DNA of 64,000 bases, taken from NCBI GenBank assembly GCA_938075565.1, contig CALJGU010000050.1:1-64000 (forward strand), read 5' to 3'. Numbering within the stretch: position 1 is the first letter of the stretch; each line of letters begins with the position of its first letter. Below, piece by piece: positions 37,642-47,475 of this stretch. This DNA is from an uncultured Opitutales bacterium. Lineage in GTDB: Bacteria; Verrucomicrobiota; Verrucomicrobiia; Opitutales; UBA2995. The notes under the pieces are model-generated. The model saw nothing but the letters and a program-made list of their open reading frames with translations, ran no database searches and had not been told where the DNA came from. A program made the translations under genes and the position numbers.

Positions 37642-40600
37642 ATGCTTCTTCGCGTCCTACCATTTTTTCTGACTACTTTGTCCATTCTTCTACTCACGGC
37701 TTGCTCAAAACAAACGAGCACTCGCTCTACTGCCAAACCGGATCAAGCAGAGGAAGTCGTAGCTTCTCAAGATGAACCCATTGCAAATGATGCCGATTCC
37801 CAGGACATCCAATACATCAAGTGGACGCCTGAATTAAATATCCCGGATCCTGTATCGATTAGCTTTGATGATCGTGGCCGTGCCTACGTGACTCAGACCC
37901 GGCGCCGACGAGCGAACGACCTGGATATACGTGGACAGCGAGATTGGATCGTTGACGATGTGAGCTTCAACCATGTGGATGATAAGGAAGCCTTTCTAAA
38001 GGCACAGTTGGATCCGGAAAGAGCCGAGGAAAACAAAGATCGTTTTCTCGATCACAACGGTGATGGTGCCATCGACTGGCGAGATCTGGCTGTCCTCAGT
38101 GAGAGCATCTACCTGATCGAAGATACCGACGACGATGGCTTCGCAGATAGCTCCAAAGTTTATTATGATGATTTCAAGACTCTGGTAACTGGCGTGGCTG
38201 CTGGCGTACTTTGGCATGAGGGTGACGTCTATGCCACCGTAGCACCCGATGTCTGGAAATTTCGCGATACAGATGGTGATGATATTCCTGACCAGAAAGA
38301 AGTGCTCGCCCATGGGTTTGGAGTACACATCGCTTACGGGGGTCACGACATGCACGGACTTATTGTGGGACCGGATGGAAAGATCTACTGGTCGATCGGG
38401 GACAAAGGAATCAACGTGACCTCAAAGGGAGGAAAACAATTTTTCTATCCCAACCAAGGCGGAATGCTTCGGGCCAATCCAGATGGAAGCGATTTTGAAG
38501 TATTCGCTCGTGGATTAAGAAACGTGCAAGAGCCCGCTTTCGACAACTACGGAAATTGGTTTGGTGTGGACAACGACTCGGACCAAACGGGAGAGACCGA
38601 GCGCTTCATGTATATCGTGGATGGCATGGACGCAGGCTGGCGCAATGATTACCAGTACCGGGGCGATGGATACAATCCATGGATGGAGGAAAAGATGACC
38701 ATCCCCCACCATAAAGGACAGGCGGCTTACATTACGCCCACTATTCGCAATTATGTAGATGGACCCGCTGGGTTCGTAAAGAACCCAGGCACGGCACTCA
38801 ACGAACGCTACAAAGATTACTTTTTTCTCAATGCTACAATGAACGGAGCCCAATACGCCTTCCAGGTGGAGCCAGATGGAGCGTCATTCAAGATGGTGAA
38901 TGACCACCAGATCGGGAAAGGCCTGCCATTGATCGGCCTCACCTGGGGATTTGATGGTGCCCTCTACACACCAGATTGGGGAGGAGGATACCCCATGAAT
39001 GAAACAGGCGCTATTTGGAAACTTGATACTCCAGGCGGGAATCAAGCTATTCGGGCCGAAGTGGAGCAATTACTCCTGGAAGGCATGGCTGAAAGAAATG
39101 TTCCCCAACTACGCGAGTTATTGTCTCATCCGGATCAGCGCATTCGCCTCAACGCTCAATTTGAACTCGTTAAGCGAAACGAGACAGGCTCGCTTGTGGA
39201 AGACAGCCAAGCCGATCATCAACTTAAAAGGATTCATGCTGTTTGGGGACTCGGACAGCTTGCGAGAGCAGAGGACGAAACAGCCATCAACCAATTGCTC
39301 AAACTCCTCGATGCGTCTGATCCTGAGATTCAGGTGCAGGCGAGTAAAGTGCTTGGCGACTTAAAACCTGGCAGCTTCAATGGACAAGTCCTTATTCCTC
39401 TATGCGATTCCGATCACCCTCGAGTGCGCTTTCAAGCGGCCTTGTCAATCGGCCGACAAGGAGTGAGCGAAGCTTTCAATAAGATCGTTTCACTCATCGA
39501 ATCCAACGATGAGAATGACACCTACATGCGACATGCAGGCGTGGCTGCCCTTGAGGGCATCGGAGGTGCAGAGACCCTTTTAAGCCATACTTCGGAACAA
39601 GTTCGCCTCAGCGCTGTAGTTGCGCTACGCAGACTCGTGAATCCATCGGTGGCTGATTTTCTTATGGATAGTTCGGAACTCGTCGTGACCGAAGCAGCAC
39701 GAGCCATCCATGATGATTTTTCAATCGAAGAAGCATTGCCTAAACTCGCGAGACACCTGGTTTCGAACAGCAGCAACAACGAAGCCCTTGTGCGGAGACT
39801 CATAAATGCCAACTTCCGGATTGGAGGCGAGAACGAAGCGTACCAGGTCGCTGAATACGCAGAAAATAATAACAATTCAGCTGTCTTACGTCTGGATGCA
39901 CTCGATGCCTTGGCAAATTGGAAAACTCCTCCCCCACTCGACCGCGTTGATGGAAGACGCCGCTACTTCAAGGATCGCTCTGCGGCCAATATTGGAAGTA
40001 TGGTAAAAGGTAAATTGGAGAACTTGCTCAACTCCGAGAACTCCGAAATCCTGGAGAAAGCTGTAAGCGCGGCAAACAACTTATCCGTCACCCTAAGTCC
40101 AGTCGCGCTGGAAAAGCTCCTACGCAACAACCAGGCCCCTGGCTCCCTCCGCATGGAAGCACTGAAGAGTCTTCAAAACCCAAAGAACATAACATACGCG
40201 CAAAACTCAGGCAGCGAAGATTTGCGAATGGCCGCGGCCAGTTTCCTTATGAAAACCAACAAGGAGGGTGCAGCTAATTTCTTGGCAACCCGCCTAGGCC
40301 GTTCCCGCTCAATCACCGAGAAACAAAAAACCATAGCCATGCTGGCCGAAATAGGGAACGAGACCGCCGACCGAGAAATCAAACTGCAGTTTGAACAGCT
40401 GGACCTTGGAACCTTACCCGCGGGATTGCAGCTGGATATTCTTGAAGCGGCCAACTCCCGAGCCATGACCAGCGAAATCGAAGCGTTTGAAGCGACTCGC
40501 CCCACGGGGTCACCCCTCGCAGCTTATATCGAGACCCTTGACGGAGGAAGCATCGAGGCGGGTGAAGCGATTGCCAATACACACCTGGCTGCGCAATGTG

Positions 40601-40962
40601 CACGGTGCCACAAATTTGAAGATGGCAGGGGTAGCGAGATAGGACCCAACCTAAAGGACATCGGTGCTAATAGAGACAAAGAATACATCCTTAGATCCCT
40701 CGTCGAACCTGGCGCCGATATTGCGGAAGGTTTCGGTATAACCACCGTTAGCTTGAAGAATGGAGAAAGCCTCACCGCTCAACTGGGAAAAGAAACAGAT
40801 TCGGGCATCGAGCTTATTGATTTGGAAGGAAACAGACAAATCATCTCAAATGCACAAATTGAGTCTCGGACTGATCCGATGTCCTCAATGCCTCCCATGG
40901 GATTTATTTTGAACAAGAGAGAGCTGAGAGATTTGGTAGCCTATTTAAGTAGCCTGAATTAA
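37642..40962 (+). CDS. PVC-type propeller / HEAT / cytochrome c lipoprotein
   Basis: A 1106-aa protein from ATG 37642, which opens a lipoprotein signal (LLLTAC, C about 21); the track's TTG start at 37606 is less likely. An N-terminal sorbosone-dehydrogenase-like propeller follows (about 60-450: GLIVGPDGKIYWSIGDKG, GWRNDYQYRGDGYNPW). Next come HEAT-type helical repeats (about 480-900: HPRVRFQAALSIGRQG). A C-terminal cytochrome c has CARCH at 986-990 and MPPMGFIL. This layout is characteristic of Planctomycetes and Verrucomicrobia. It probably oxidises a sugar in the periplasm and passes electrons on (inference). Confidence 0.88.
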   Translation: MLLRVLPFFLTTLSILLLTACSKQTSTRSTAKPDQAEEVVASQDEPIANDADSQDIQYIKWTPELNIPDPVSISFDDRGRAYVTQTRRRRANDLDIRGQRDWIVDDVSFNHVDDKEAFLKAQLDPERAEENKDRFLDHNGDGAIDWRDLAVLSESIYLIEDTDDDGFADSSKVYYDDFKTLVTGVAAGVLWHEGDVYATVAPDVWKFRDTDGDDIPDQKEVLAHGFGVHIAYGGHDMHGLIVGPDGKIYWSIGDKGINVTSKGGKQFFYPNQGGMLRANPDGSDFEVFARGLRNVQEPAFDNYGNWFGVDNDSDQTGETERFMYIVDGMDAGWRNDYQYRGDGYNPWMEEKMTIPHHKGQAAYITPTIRNYVDGPAGFVKNPGTALNERYKDYFFLNATMNGAQYAFQVEPDGASFKMVNDHQIGKGLPLIGLTWGFDGALYTPDWGGGYPMNETGAIWKLDTPGGNQAIRAEVEQLLLEGMAERNVPQLRELLSHPDQRIRLNAQFELVKRNETGSLVEDSQADHQLKRIHAVWGLGQLARAEDETAINQLLKLLDASDPEIQVQASKVLGDLKPGSFNGQVLIPLCDSDHPRVRFQAALSIGRQGVSEAFNKIVSLIESNDENDTYMRHAGVAALEGIGGAETLLSHTSEQVRLSAVVALRRLVNPSVADFLMDSSELVVTEAARAIHDDFSIEEALPKLARHLVSNSSNNEALVRRLINANFRIGGENEAYQVAEYAENNNNSAVLRLDALDALANWKTPPPLDRVDGRRRYFKDRSAANIGSMVKGKLENLLNSENSEILEKAVSAANNLSVTLSPVALEKLLRNNQAPGSLRMEALKSLQNPKNITYAQNSGSEDLRMAAASFLMKTNKEGAANFLATRLGRSRSITEKQKTIAMLAEIGNETADREIKLQFEQLDLGTLPAGLQLDILEAANSRAMTSEIEAFEATRPTGSPLAAYIETLDGGSIEAGEAIANTHLAAQCARCHKFEDGRGSEIGPNLKDIGANRDKEYILRSLVEPGADIAEGFGITTVSLKNGESLTAQLGKETDSGIELIDLEGNRQIISNAQIESRTDPMSSMPPMGFILNKRELRDLVAYLSSLN

Positions 40963-41008
40963 GGGAAAGGGGCTACTCGCTTGTCTATCAATTCTAGACG
41001 AAACATAC

Positions 41009-41033
41009 ACAGGCAAGATGCCTGTGCTACTCT
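41009..41033. repeat. ACAGGCAAGATGCCTGTGCTACTCT element overlapping the kbl stop
   Basis: Perfect copy of the palindromic family. Its GTGCTACTCT tail overlaps the 3' end of kbl, whose TAG stop (41027-41029, minus strand) lies inside the element. Confidence 0.85.
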
Positions 41034-42208
41034 ATTGCAGCTTTCACTTCTTTAAAGGCCGTAATCGCACGGTCCAAATCTTCGCGAGAATGGGCCGCCG
41101 AAATTTGCGTCCTTATACGAGCCTTTCCTTGTGGAACTACGGGATATGAAAAACCGATCAGGTAAATTCCCTTTTCCAGCATGGCGTCGGCAAATCTTGT
41201 GGCCAATGCAGCATCGCCGAGCATGACCGGAGTTATGGGGTGCGTTCCCGGTAATATATCGAAACCCAGTTTCGACATCTCTTCCCGAAAGTAGCGAGTA
41301 TTCTCCTCGAGCCGGTCACGCAGCTCTGTTGACTCACTTAATAGTTCAAGGACCTTCAAAGATCCGCCCGCTATCGACGGAGCCAAGGTATTCGAAAACA
41401 GATAGGGCCGAGAACGTTGGCGCAGCAGCTCAACAATTTCTTTTCGACCGCTAGTATAGCCACCGCTCGCTCCACCCAGTGCTTTGCCTAAAGTACCTGT
41501 GATAATGTCCACACGGCTCATCACACCACAATGCTCATGCGTGCCGCGACCGGTCTTGCCCATAAAGCCGACCGAGTGCGAGTCGTCTACCATGACCAGG
41601 GCATCGTATTTATCAGCGAGGTCACAAATCTCTTTCAGGCGTGCTACATAACCATCCATGGAGAACACTCCGTCCGTGGCGATTAGCCGATGACGGGCAC
41701 CCGACGCTTCTTTCAACTTAGCCTCGAGGTCTTCCATGTCGCTATTGCGGTAGCGAAAACGAGCAGCCTTACACAAACGAATGCCGTCGATGATCGATGC
41801 GTGATTCAGCTCATCACTGATAACAGCATCTTCTGGCCCCAGCAAAGTTTCAAAGAGCCCCCCATTGGCATCGAAGCAGGATGAATAGAGAATAGTATCC
41901 TCAGTTCCAAGAAACTCACTTAACTTCTCTTCGAGCTGTTTGTGAATGCCTTGAGTGCCGCAAATAAAGCGAACGCTAGCCAAACCATAACCCCAGTCAT
42001 CGATGGCCTGCTTGGCTGCATCAACGACCGCGGGATGTTTCGCCAGACCCAGGTAATTATTGGCGCAAAAGTTGAGCACCTCTTCACCATCAGCCACACG
42101 AATGACCGATCCCTGCGGCGTCATGATGATACGCTCGTCCTTGTAAGTACCCGCTTCACGGATACTGGTGATTTGTTCTTCGAGGTGGGCTTTAAAGATG
42201 TTGTTCAT
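41027..42208 (-). CDS. kbl: Glycine C-acetyltransferase (2-amino-3-ketobutyrate CoA ligase)
   Basis: A 393-aa PLP enzyme cleaving 2-amino-3-oxobutyrate with CoA to glycine and acetyl-CoA, the second step of threonine degradation. PLP lysine K242 in [16 protein letters not shown] at about 208-214 and SRPYLFSN all match the family. It is full length, but the final codons and stop lie in a palindromic repeat element. It follows tdh on the minus strand after a 441-base spacer with repeats. Confidence 0.96.
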   Translation of the reverse strand: MNNIFKAHLEEQITSIREAGTYKDERIIMTPQGSVIRVADGEEVLNFCANNYLGLAKHPAVVDAAKQAIDDWGYGLASVRFICGTQGIHKQLEEKLSEFLGTEDTILYSSCFDANGGLFETLLGPEDAVISDELNHASIIDGIRLCKAARFRYRNSDMEDLEAKLKEASGARHRLIATDGVFSMDGYVARLKEICDLADKYDALVMVDDSHSVGFMGKTGRGTHEHCGVMSRVDIITGTLGKALGGASGGYTSGRKEIVELLRQRSRPYLFSNTLAPSIAGGSLKVLELLSESTELRDRLEENTRYFREEMSKLGFDILPGTHPITPVMLGDAALATRFADAMLEKGIYLIGFSYPVVPQGKARIRTQISAAHSREDLDRAITAFKEVKAAIE

Positions 42209-42236
42209 TTGGTTGATAGAATGTTCGATTCTCTTC

Positions 42237-42305
42237 TGTAGGAGCTAACTTGCTTGCGATCTCAATATCGTCGGCATTCGATCCGCAAGCAAGCTAGCTC
42301 CTACA
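42237..42305. repeat. GTAGGAGC inverted-repeat pair
   Basis: TGTAGGAGCTAACTTGCTTGCG... with an almost perfect complement, loop about 21 bases. Same family as 28317 and 49166. Confidence 0.9.
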
Positions 42306-42368
42306 ATTTTCATGTGCATGTGTAATGTAGAGAAAAAATCTTCACAGGTTGACTCACACGCTCCCAAT

Positions 42369-42394
42369 AATCGCGGCATAAAGCCGCTCCTACA
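42369..42394. repeat. Half copy of GTAGGAGC repeat
   Basis: AATCGCGGCATAAAGCCGCTCCTACA, reverse orientation, a single unit with its own GCGGC/GCCGC palindrome. Lies 63 bases from the full pair. Confidence 0.75.
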
Positions 42395-42649
42395 GTTTCA
42401 AAATGACAGTCACCCGCGAGCTCCGACATAGGATCCGGAGGTCTCACGGAGTCAAGGTGTCGAGCTTGCCGACCGATAGGCGAAGGCGCGCACTTCGGTG
42501 CGTAACTGAGCCGAGAGGGACAGCACACTCGGCACATTGGCCCGAAGGTGCGAGCAATCGTGAAGCAAAGAATCTGAAATTGAATTTTGATTACCATCTT
42601 TCTAAATAAAATCCGCTATCCTTTGCTCGCACCTGCTGAGACCTTCGGA

Positions 42650-43675
42650 TCATGCCCAGTCGAGGATGACTTTTCCCGACTGCCCCGTGTTCATGACCTC
42701 AAATCCTTTTTCAAAATCCGTATAATGAAAACGATGCGTAATGACCTGCTTGATGTCCAACCCGCTCTGAAGCATCACGGACATCTTGTACCAAGTCTCA
42801 TACATCTCGCGGCCGTAAATGCCTTTTATGGTGAGCATATTAAAGACAACGGTATTCCAATCGATAGCGAATGGTTTTGGGGGGATTCCGAGCATGGCGA
42901 TCTTCCCACCATGACACATGTTGTCTAGCATACCGTGAAAAGCAGTCTCGCTGCCGGACATTTCCAAACCGACATCAAATCCTTCGACCATCCCTAGGTG
43001 TTCCTGCACCTCTTTGAGACTCCGGTTCTGAACATTGACGGCCATCGTTACTCCCATCTGTCGTGCCAGATCGAGACGGTAATCATTTACGTCGGTAATC
43101 ACCACATAGCGCGCACCGGCATGCTTGGCTATAACCGCAGCCATGATACCGATAGGGCCTGCCCCAGTTACCAAGACATCCTCACCCAACACAGGGAACA
43201 TCAAAGCGGTGTGCGCAGCATTTCCGAATGGATCAAAGATGGCGGCCACCTCTGGATTCACTCCTTCGCGATGATGCCAAACATTGGTCATAGGAAGAGA
43301 AATGTACTCCGCAAATGCACCGGGGCGATTCACACCAATGCCTTGCGTTTCCGCACAAAGATGACGACGCCCTGCCAGGCAGTTGCGACATCGGCCACAA
43401 ACAACATGGCCTTCACCACTCACGATTTCGCCAGGATAGAAGTCGGTGACGTTCGCACCGGTCTCGATCACCTCCCCAACAAATTCATGCCCTACCGCCA
43501 TGGGAACAGGAATCGTAGCCTGTGCCCACTCATCCCAATTGTAAATGTGCAGGTCCGTTCCGCAGATACCCGTCTTGTGGACCTTGATGAGGACGTCATT
43601 TAAATCCACCTTGGGAGGATCGATATCATCCAACCATAAACCTGGTTTCGATTCTTTCTTTACTAAAGCCTTCAT
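42650..43675 (-). CDS. tdh: L-threonine 3-dehydrogenase
   Basis: A 341-aa zinc alcohol dehydrogenase-family enzyme converting threonine to 2-amino-3-oxobutyrate with NAD. Catalytic zinc ligands C38, H63, E64; structural zinc cysteines C93, C96, C99, C107; Rossmann loop GAGPIGIM. Residue positions match the E. coli enzyme as I remember it. The product feeds Kbl, encoded downstream. Divergent, 93 bases away, is an XRE-cupin regulator that probably controls it. Confidence 0.97.
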   Translation of the reverse strand: MKALVKKESKPGLWLDDIDPPKVDLNDVLIKVHKTGICGTDLHIYNWDEWAQATIPVPMAVGHEFVGEVIETGANVTDFYPGEIVSGEGHVVCGRCRNCLAGRRHLCAETQGIGVNRPGAFAEYISLPMTNVWHHREGVNPEVAAIFDPFGNAAHTALMFPVLGEDVLVTGAGPIGIMAAVIAKHAGARYVVITDVNDYRLDLARQMGVTMAVNVQNRSLKEVQEHLGMVEGFDVGLEMSGSETAFHGMLDNMCHGGKIAMLGIPPKPFAIDWNTVVFNMLTIKGIYGREMYETWYKMSVMLQSGLDIKQVITHRFHYTDFEKGFEVMNTGQSGKVILDWA

Positions 43676-43740
43676 GATTTGACTTGATTCTCAGGGAAAG
43701 TATTTCCACTATTTTGAACATATTTCCTACATACAGGATT

Positions 43741-43767
43741 CCATTATGCAAGAATTCTATCCATTAT
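43741..43767. promoter_or_regulatory. Candidate operator: direct repeat CCATTAT
   Basis: CCATTAT occurs at 43741 and 43761, 20 bases apart (about two helical turns), in the divergent promoter region of tdh and the XRE-cupin gene, just before the regulator's ATG. It may be an autoregulatory site. Confidence 0.35.
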
Positions 43768-43768
43768 A

Positions 43769-44374
43769 ATGTCGGATACTAAAAAGAAAACAACTTCCAA
43801 GCCGTCACCCCATCCGGCGGAAGCCATTAACCGACACTTGGGTTCCCGCGTGAAGCAGCTGCGCTCCGACAAGGGCTGGTCATTGGAGACGCTGGCCAAC
43901 GCTAGCGGCGTCAGCAGAAGTATGCTAAGTCAAATCGAGCGGGAACAGGCCAACCCCACCCTGGCGGTGACTTTGCGCATCGCCCATGCCTTCGAACTCG
44001 ACCTAGGTGAGTTGATCAACATGCCCAATGCCAGCACTTCACTGAATGTCATTCGCGCCAATGACCGCACGTTTCACTACCGGTCAGACAAGAACTGCAA
44101 AATCCGAACTCTTTCCCCTCTCAATCTGGAAAAGGATGTGGAGTTCTATGAAGTACAACTGAAACGTGGTGGCGCACTCAGGAGCCAAGCTCACTTTGAA
44201 GGTACCCGCGAATTCCTGACCGTGGAGCAAGGCAAGGTTGAAGTCACCTCAGGCGAGGAAAGCGACATCTTAGAAAAAGGTGACTCTGCAAACTACCGAG
44301 CAGATATACCGCACGCTATCAGCAACAAAGCAAAATCGATTGCGACTTTGTTTCTAGTCGTGATCTACGCTTAA
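43769..44374 (+). CDS. XRE-cupin transcriptional regulator
   Basis: A 201-aa regulator with an N-terminal helix-turn-helix (about 30-82: LETLANASGVSRSMLSQIERE) and a C-terminal cupin (about 120-200) that likely binds a small effector. This architecture is known for regulators of amino acid and polyamine catabolism. Divergent orientation to tdh suggests it controls threonine degradation and itself (inference). A basic/Pro N-terminal extension of about 25 residues precedes the HTH. Confidence 0.9.
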   Translation: MSDTKKKTTSKPSPHPAEAINRHLGSRVKQLRSDKGWSLETLANASGVSRSMLSQIEREQANPTLAVTLRIAHAFELDLGELINMPNASTSLNVIRANDRTFHYRSDKNCKIRTLSPLNLEKDVEFYEVQLKRGGALRSQAHFEGTREFLTVEQGKVEVTSGEESDILEKGDSANYRADIPHAISNKAKSIATLFLVVIYA

Positions 44375-44383
44375 GATCCGGCT

Positions 44384-44839
44384 TCAAGAATCCCAGTCGT
44401 AGGGAATTTCCTCGAGGGCGCGCTTGTCAGATTCATCGGGATCGTGAGGTGAATCAATCAGATCCAGTAACATGTTGGTGCCTTCGGAAACTCCTTGGAA
44501 AGCAAGCCAAATGCCGGGCGGAATTGTCAGGCGTTGATAATTCTCCAAAGACATGTTGATTTCCCAAAACACGGGACCTGGTCCATCTCTATCGTCGCAA
44601 AGAACAAAACGAATCTCTCCATGTGGAACCAATAAATTCAGAGTAACCTTGCTGTGCCGACGCCAGGGCTTTTTTTCGCCCCCATGTACGGTCGAAAAGT
44701 AAACTTCACCAAATCCAACGAAGGTTTCATCGTCCGAACGCACACCATGCATGATGTTACCTTGAGCCCCTTCAATAACTTTTAAAGGCGTCAAAGTGAC
44801 GTCCGGAATTGGACAATGGTTGGATTGAGAGGCTGACAT
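44384..44839 (-). CDS. Cupin-type protein, dTDP-4-dehydrorhamnose 3,5-epimerase-like
   Basis: A 151-aa RmlC-like cupin from ATG 44839; the track's start at 44875 overlaps the upstream gene. WRRHSKVTLNLLVPHGEIRFVL, YQRLTIPPGIWLAFQG and IPYDW resemble sugar-nucleotide 3,5-epimerases. Several catalytic-region residues of true RmlC (the HxD pair and Tyr) are not obvious. It starts ten bases after the CDP-glucose dehydratase-like gene stops, so the pair probably makes or modifies a deoxysugar. Confidence 0.75.
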   Translation of the reverse strand: MSASQSNHCPIPDVTLTPLKVIEGAQGNIMHGVRSDDETFVGFGEVYFSTVHGGEKKPWRRHSKVTLNLLVPHGEIRFVLCDDRDGPGPVFWEINMSLENYQRLTIPPGIWLAFQGVSEGTNMLLDLIDSPHDPDESDKRALEEIPYDWDS

Positions 44840-44849
44840 CAGACAACAC

Positions 44850-45980
44850 TTACTCAGAAATCCACGAAAGCTCACTAGCGAGTGCAGCTTCCATATATTC
44901 CTGGATTTGCTTTCGGCTTAATTCCAGAGTGGACTCCCCACTATTGGCATAAAAGTCACGGTACCAATCTACAGTGAATTTCACCATCTGGTCATAATTC
45001 AAACAGGCTTTCCAATGGAGCCCATGGAGCGCCTTGTCACAGCAAAGCTTCAAGAGACCTGCTTCATGTCCGGCATTGTTGGACTCAGAAACATCATCCC
45101 ACCGAACACCTTCCCAATGCACTCGCATGCTTTCGATAAGCTCACCCACCGTAACATTTTGAACCGCATCGGGACCAAAATTATAAGCCTCGCCGTGAAC
45201 GCTGGGTCCCAAGACAGGTTCTCCAGTTAGCTCAGCATGAAGTCGCTGCCCCAGAATTAAATAACCGCTCAATGGTTCGAGCACATGCTGCCAGGGCCGT
45301 GTGGCATGAGGACTGCGAATTTGCACCACCTCACCTTTTGACCAGGAACGAATACAATCTGGAACGATACGATCAGCTGCCCAATCGGCTCCACCAATTA
45401 CATTCCCAGCACGACCAATCCCCATACGGAGGCGATCTGTTTGCCCGACGAAAAAGGAATGAAAGTAACTTTTAATGATCAACTCAGCGGCACCTTTAGA
45501 ACCACTGTATGGATCTTTTCCCCCTAAGGCATCCGTCTCACGATAGCCATAGGTCCACTCAACATTGTCGTAGCATTTATCGCTGGTGATAAAGACAACC
45601 GTGCAAGGAAAGTCTGCAGTGCGAATAGTCTCAAGGATGCTCCCCGTTCCCATAACATTGACCTCGAAGGTCTTTAAAGGGTTCGCGTAGGACTCAGGAA
45701 CCAGAGGTTGAGCAGCCAAGTGAAAGATAAAATCGGGCCGAATCTCAGAGATCAGCTTGTTCACTGCCTGGTGATCTCGCACATCCAGGATATTGTGATT
45801 TATAATCCCGGGGAGCTCCGCCGTCTCAAAATGAGAGGGAATGGTCGGAATTTCATCGGATATACCGTGAACTTCAGCACCCATGGAATCAAGCCATAGA
45901 CTCAGCCACGAGCCTTTGAAACCGGTATGCCCAGTCACTAAAACTTTTTTATCTTTATAGGTATTCTTAAACGGAATCAT
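44850..45980 (-). CDS. rfbG: CDP-glucose 4,6-dehydratase
   Basis: A 376-aa extended SDR from ATG 45980 that forms CDP-4-keto-6-deoxyglucose for surface polysaccharide sugars. NAD loop TGHTGFKGSW (16-25), ITSDKCYDN with SDK at 133-135, catalytic Y158-x3-K162 in DPYSGSK, and RAGNVIGGADWAADRIVPD are typical. No rfbF (CDP-glucose pyrophosphorylase) or rfbH is beside it; only the epimerase-like cupin follows. The substrate nucleotide is inferred from motif similarity. Confidence 0.88.
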   Translation of the reverse strand: MIPFKNTYKDKKVLVTGHTGFKGSWLSLWLDSMGAEVHGISDEIPTIPSHFETAELPGIINHNILDVRDHQAVNKLISEIRPDFIFHLAAQPLVPESYANPLKTFEVNVMGTGSILETIRTADFPCTVVFITSDKCYDNVEWTYGYRETDALGGKDPYSGSKGAAELIIKSYFHSFFVGQTDRLRMGIGRAGNVIGGADWAADRIVPDCIRSWSKGEVVQIRSPHATRPWQHVLEPLSGYLILGQRLHAELTGEPVLGPSVHGEAYNFGPDAVQNVTVGELIESMRVHWEGVRWDDVSESNNAGHEAGLLKLCCDKALHGLHWKACLNYDQMVKFTVDWYRDFYANSGESTLELSRKQIQEYMEAALASELSWISE

Positions 45981-46179
45981 GAAAAAGGATGAGATGAGAG
46001 CTTGTGGGACATTCGAATAGCACGATAACCCAAAACGCGGAGAATTCTGTCGTTTCGCCCCCACAAATCAAGATATAGATGCGATAGTTTCGAGGTTTTA
46101 ACTTAACATTAACCGGAACAGCACACTAGTTTGGAAGGCAAGCTAACAATATACACAGAATCCCTAACACCTATACCCC

Positions 46180-47445
46180 ATGAATGCTGACAATCCATCC
46201 AACTCGATGACCCGCCGCGAGGCTATGAAATTCCTGGGCCTTGGAGCGACTGGCCTGGCGCTCGGAAGTCACTCATCCAAGGCACAAAGCTTCGCTAAAA
46301 ATGAAACGATGAATTTCGGGCTGATTGGCTGTGGAGGGCGCATGCGGCGACTGATCGGCGGTTTAGAAAAAAATCCCGGCACCCGAATCACGTCCGTTTG
46401 CGATGTATATGACGACTTTTTAAACTCTACTCATGTGTTAGTCGGAGGTCGCGAGAGGGAAATTCAGAAAACGACCCGTTATGAAGAGGTGTTGGCGCGA
46501 AAAGATATCGACGCGGTCATCGTAGCTACCCCAGACCATTGGCACGCCCCCATTACCATCGATGCGGTGGAAGCTGGCAAAGATGTCTATGTGGAAAAAC
46601 CAGTCACCCATAAACTTGAAGAAGGCCATCAACTCATTGAGGCCGTAAAACGCAGCGGAAAGAAAGTCCAGGTCGGCGCACAACAAAGAACAATGCCTCA
46701 CCTGGTCGTGCTGAAACAAAAACTCGATTCCGGCGAAATCAACCCCGGTAAAGTGACACGGGTACATATGCAATGGTGTCGCAATACGGGTCCCTTCGGC
46801 GGAGATCCCAGATATAGGATCACAGAGGATCAGGTAGACTGGAAACGATTCCTCGGAAATGCTCCTGACCAACCTTTCGATCCACTCCGCATGAGAAACT
46901 GGCGCTGGATCTGGGACTTTGGAAATGGCCCATTGGGAGACCTGATGGTGCATTGGCTGGATGCGACCAATTGGTTGTTGGATTTACCTATGCCGAGCCA
47001 GGTCATAATGTCTGGCGGGAAGTACCATCGCAAAGGCAGCTTTGAAACACCCGACATCACCAACTGCATCATGGAATACCCAAAACTTGACCTGCAGATG
47101 GACTATGTTAGCTCTTGGAGCAACAACCATCAAAAAGCCTGTACCGTTATTATGGGTACAGATGCAACTATCTACTTTGATCGGAACCTCTACCAAGTCA
47201 TTCCGCAGCGACCCGGCAACGAACCGGTTGCTCAGGTCAGCGAATCCATGGTGGCAAGTGCAGGGCCGTTAGGGTCTGATCACGCAGTCGACTTCGATGC
47301 CCAAGAATTTCACATAGCTGACTGGTTGGATGCGATCAAGAATGACCGGCAGCCAGTCGATGATGTCGAAGCGGGCGTTCAAGCAGCCGCGATCTGCCAA
47401 TACGGGAATCTTTCTTACCGCGAGAAACGCTTTGTCCAAATTTAA
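46180..47445 (+). CDS. Exported Gfo/Idh/MocA family oxidoreductase
   Basis: A 421-aa NAD(P)-dependent oxidoreductase with a Tat signal (MTRREAMKFLGLGATGLALG). The Rossmann loop is LIGCGGRMRRLIGG, the conserved VEKPVTH lies near residue 138, and the substrate region includes WKRFLGNAPDQPFDP and GDLMVHWLDATNWLL. Tat-exported members of this family are frequent in Verrucomicrobia and Planctomycetes and usually travel with bound cofactor. It is followed 30 bases later by a sulfatase. Confidence 0.9.
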   Translation: MNADNPSNSMTRREAMKFLGLGATGLALGSHSSKAQSFAKNETMNFGLIGCGGRMRRLIGGLEKNPGTRITSVCDVYDDFLNSTHVLVGGREREIQKTTRYEEVLARKDIDAVIVATPDHWHAPITIDAVEAGKDVYVEKPVTHKLEEGHQLIEAVKRSGKKVQVGAQQRTMPHLVVLKQKLDSGEINPGKVTRVHMQWCRNTGPFGGDPRYRITEDQVDWKRFLGNAPDQPFDPLRMRNWRWIWDFGNGPLGDLMVHWLDATNWLLDLPMPSQVIMSGGKYHRKGSFETPDITNCIMEYPKLDLQMDYVSSWSNNHQKACTVIMGTDATIYFDRNLYQVIPQRPGNEPVAQVSESMVASAGPLGSDHAVDFDAQEFHIADWLDAIKNDRQPVDDVEAGVQAAAICQYGNLSYREKRFVQI

Positions 47446-47475
47446 TTTCAATCCCACACACCTACTCTAAGAAAT

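Larger units (their letters stand above)
42209..42649. other. tdh-kbl spacer with repeats
   Basis: No gene. It holds a full GTAGGAGC inverted pair (42237-42305), a half copy in reverse (42369-42394) and a CGCAC-TTCG-GTGCG hairpin with a UUCG-type tetraloop near 42488-42501. The last sits in a GC-rich stretch that may be another repeat. It separates two genes of one pathway that are normally adjacent. Confidence 0.7.

Noticed and set aside
42998-43603. 201-aa plus-strand ORF opposite tdh
   Set aside because: tdh has a complete set of catalytic and structural residues; the antisense ORF shows no family features.
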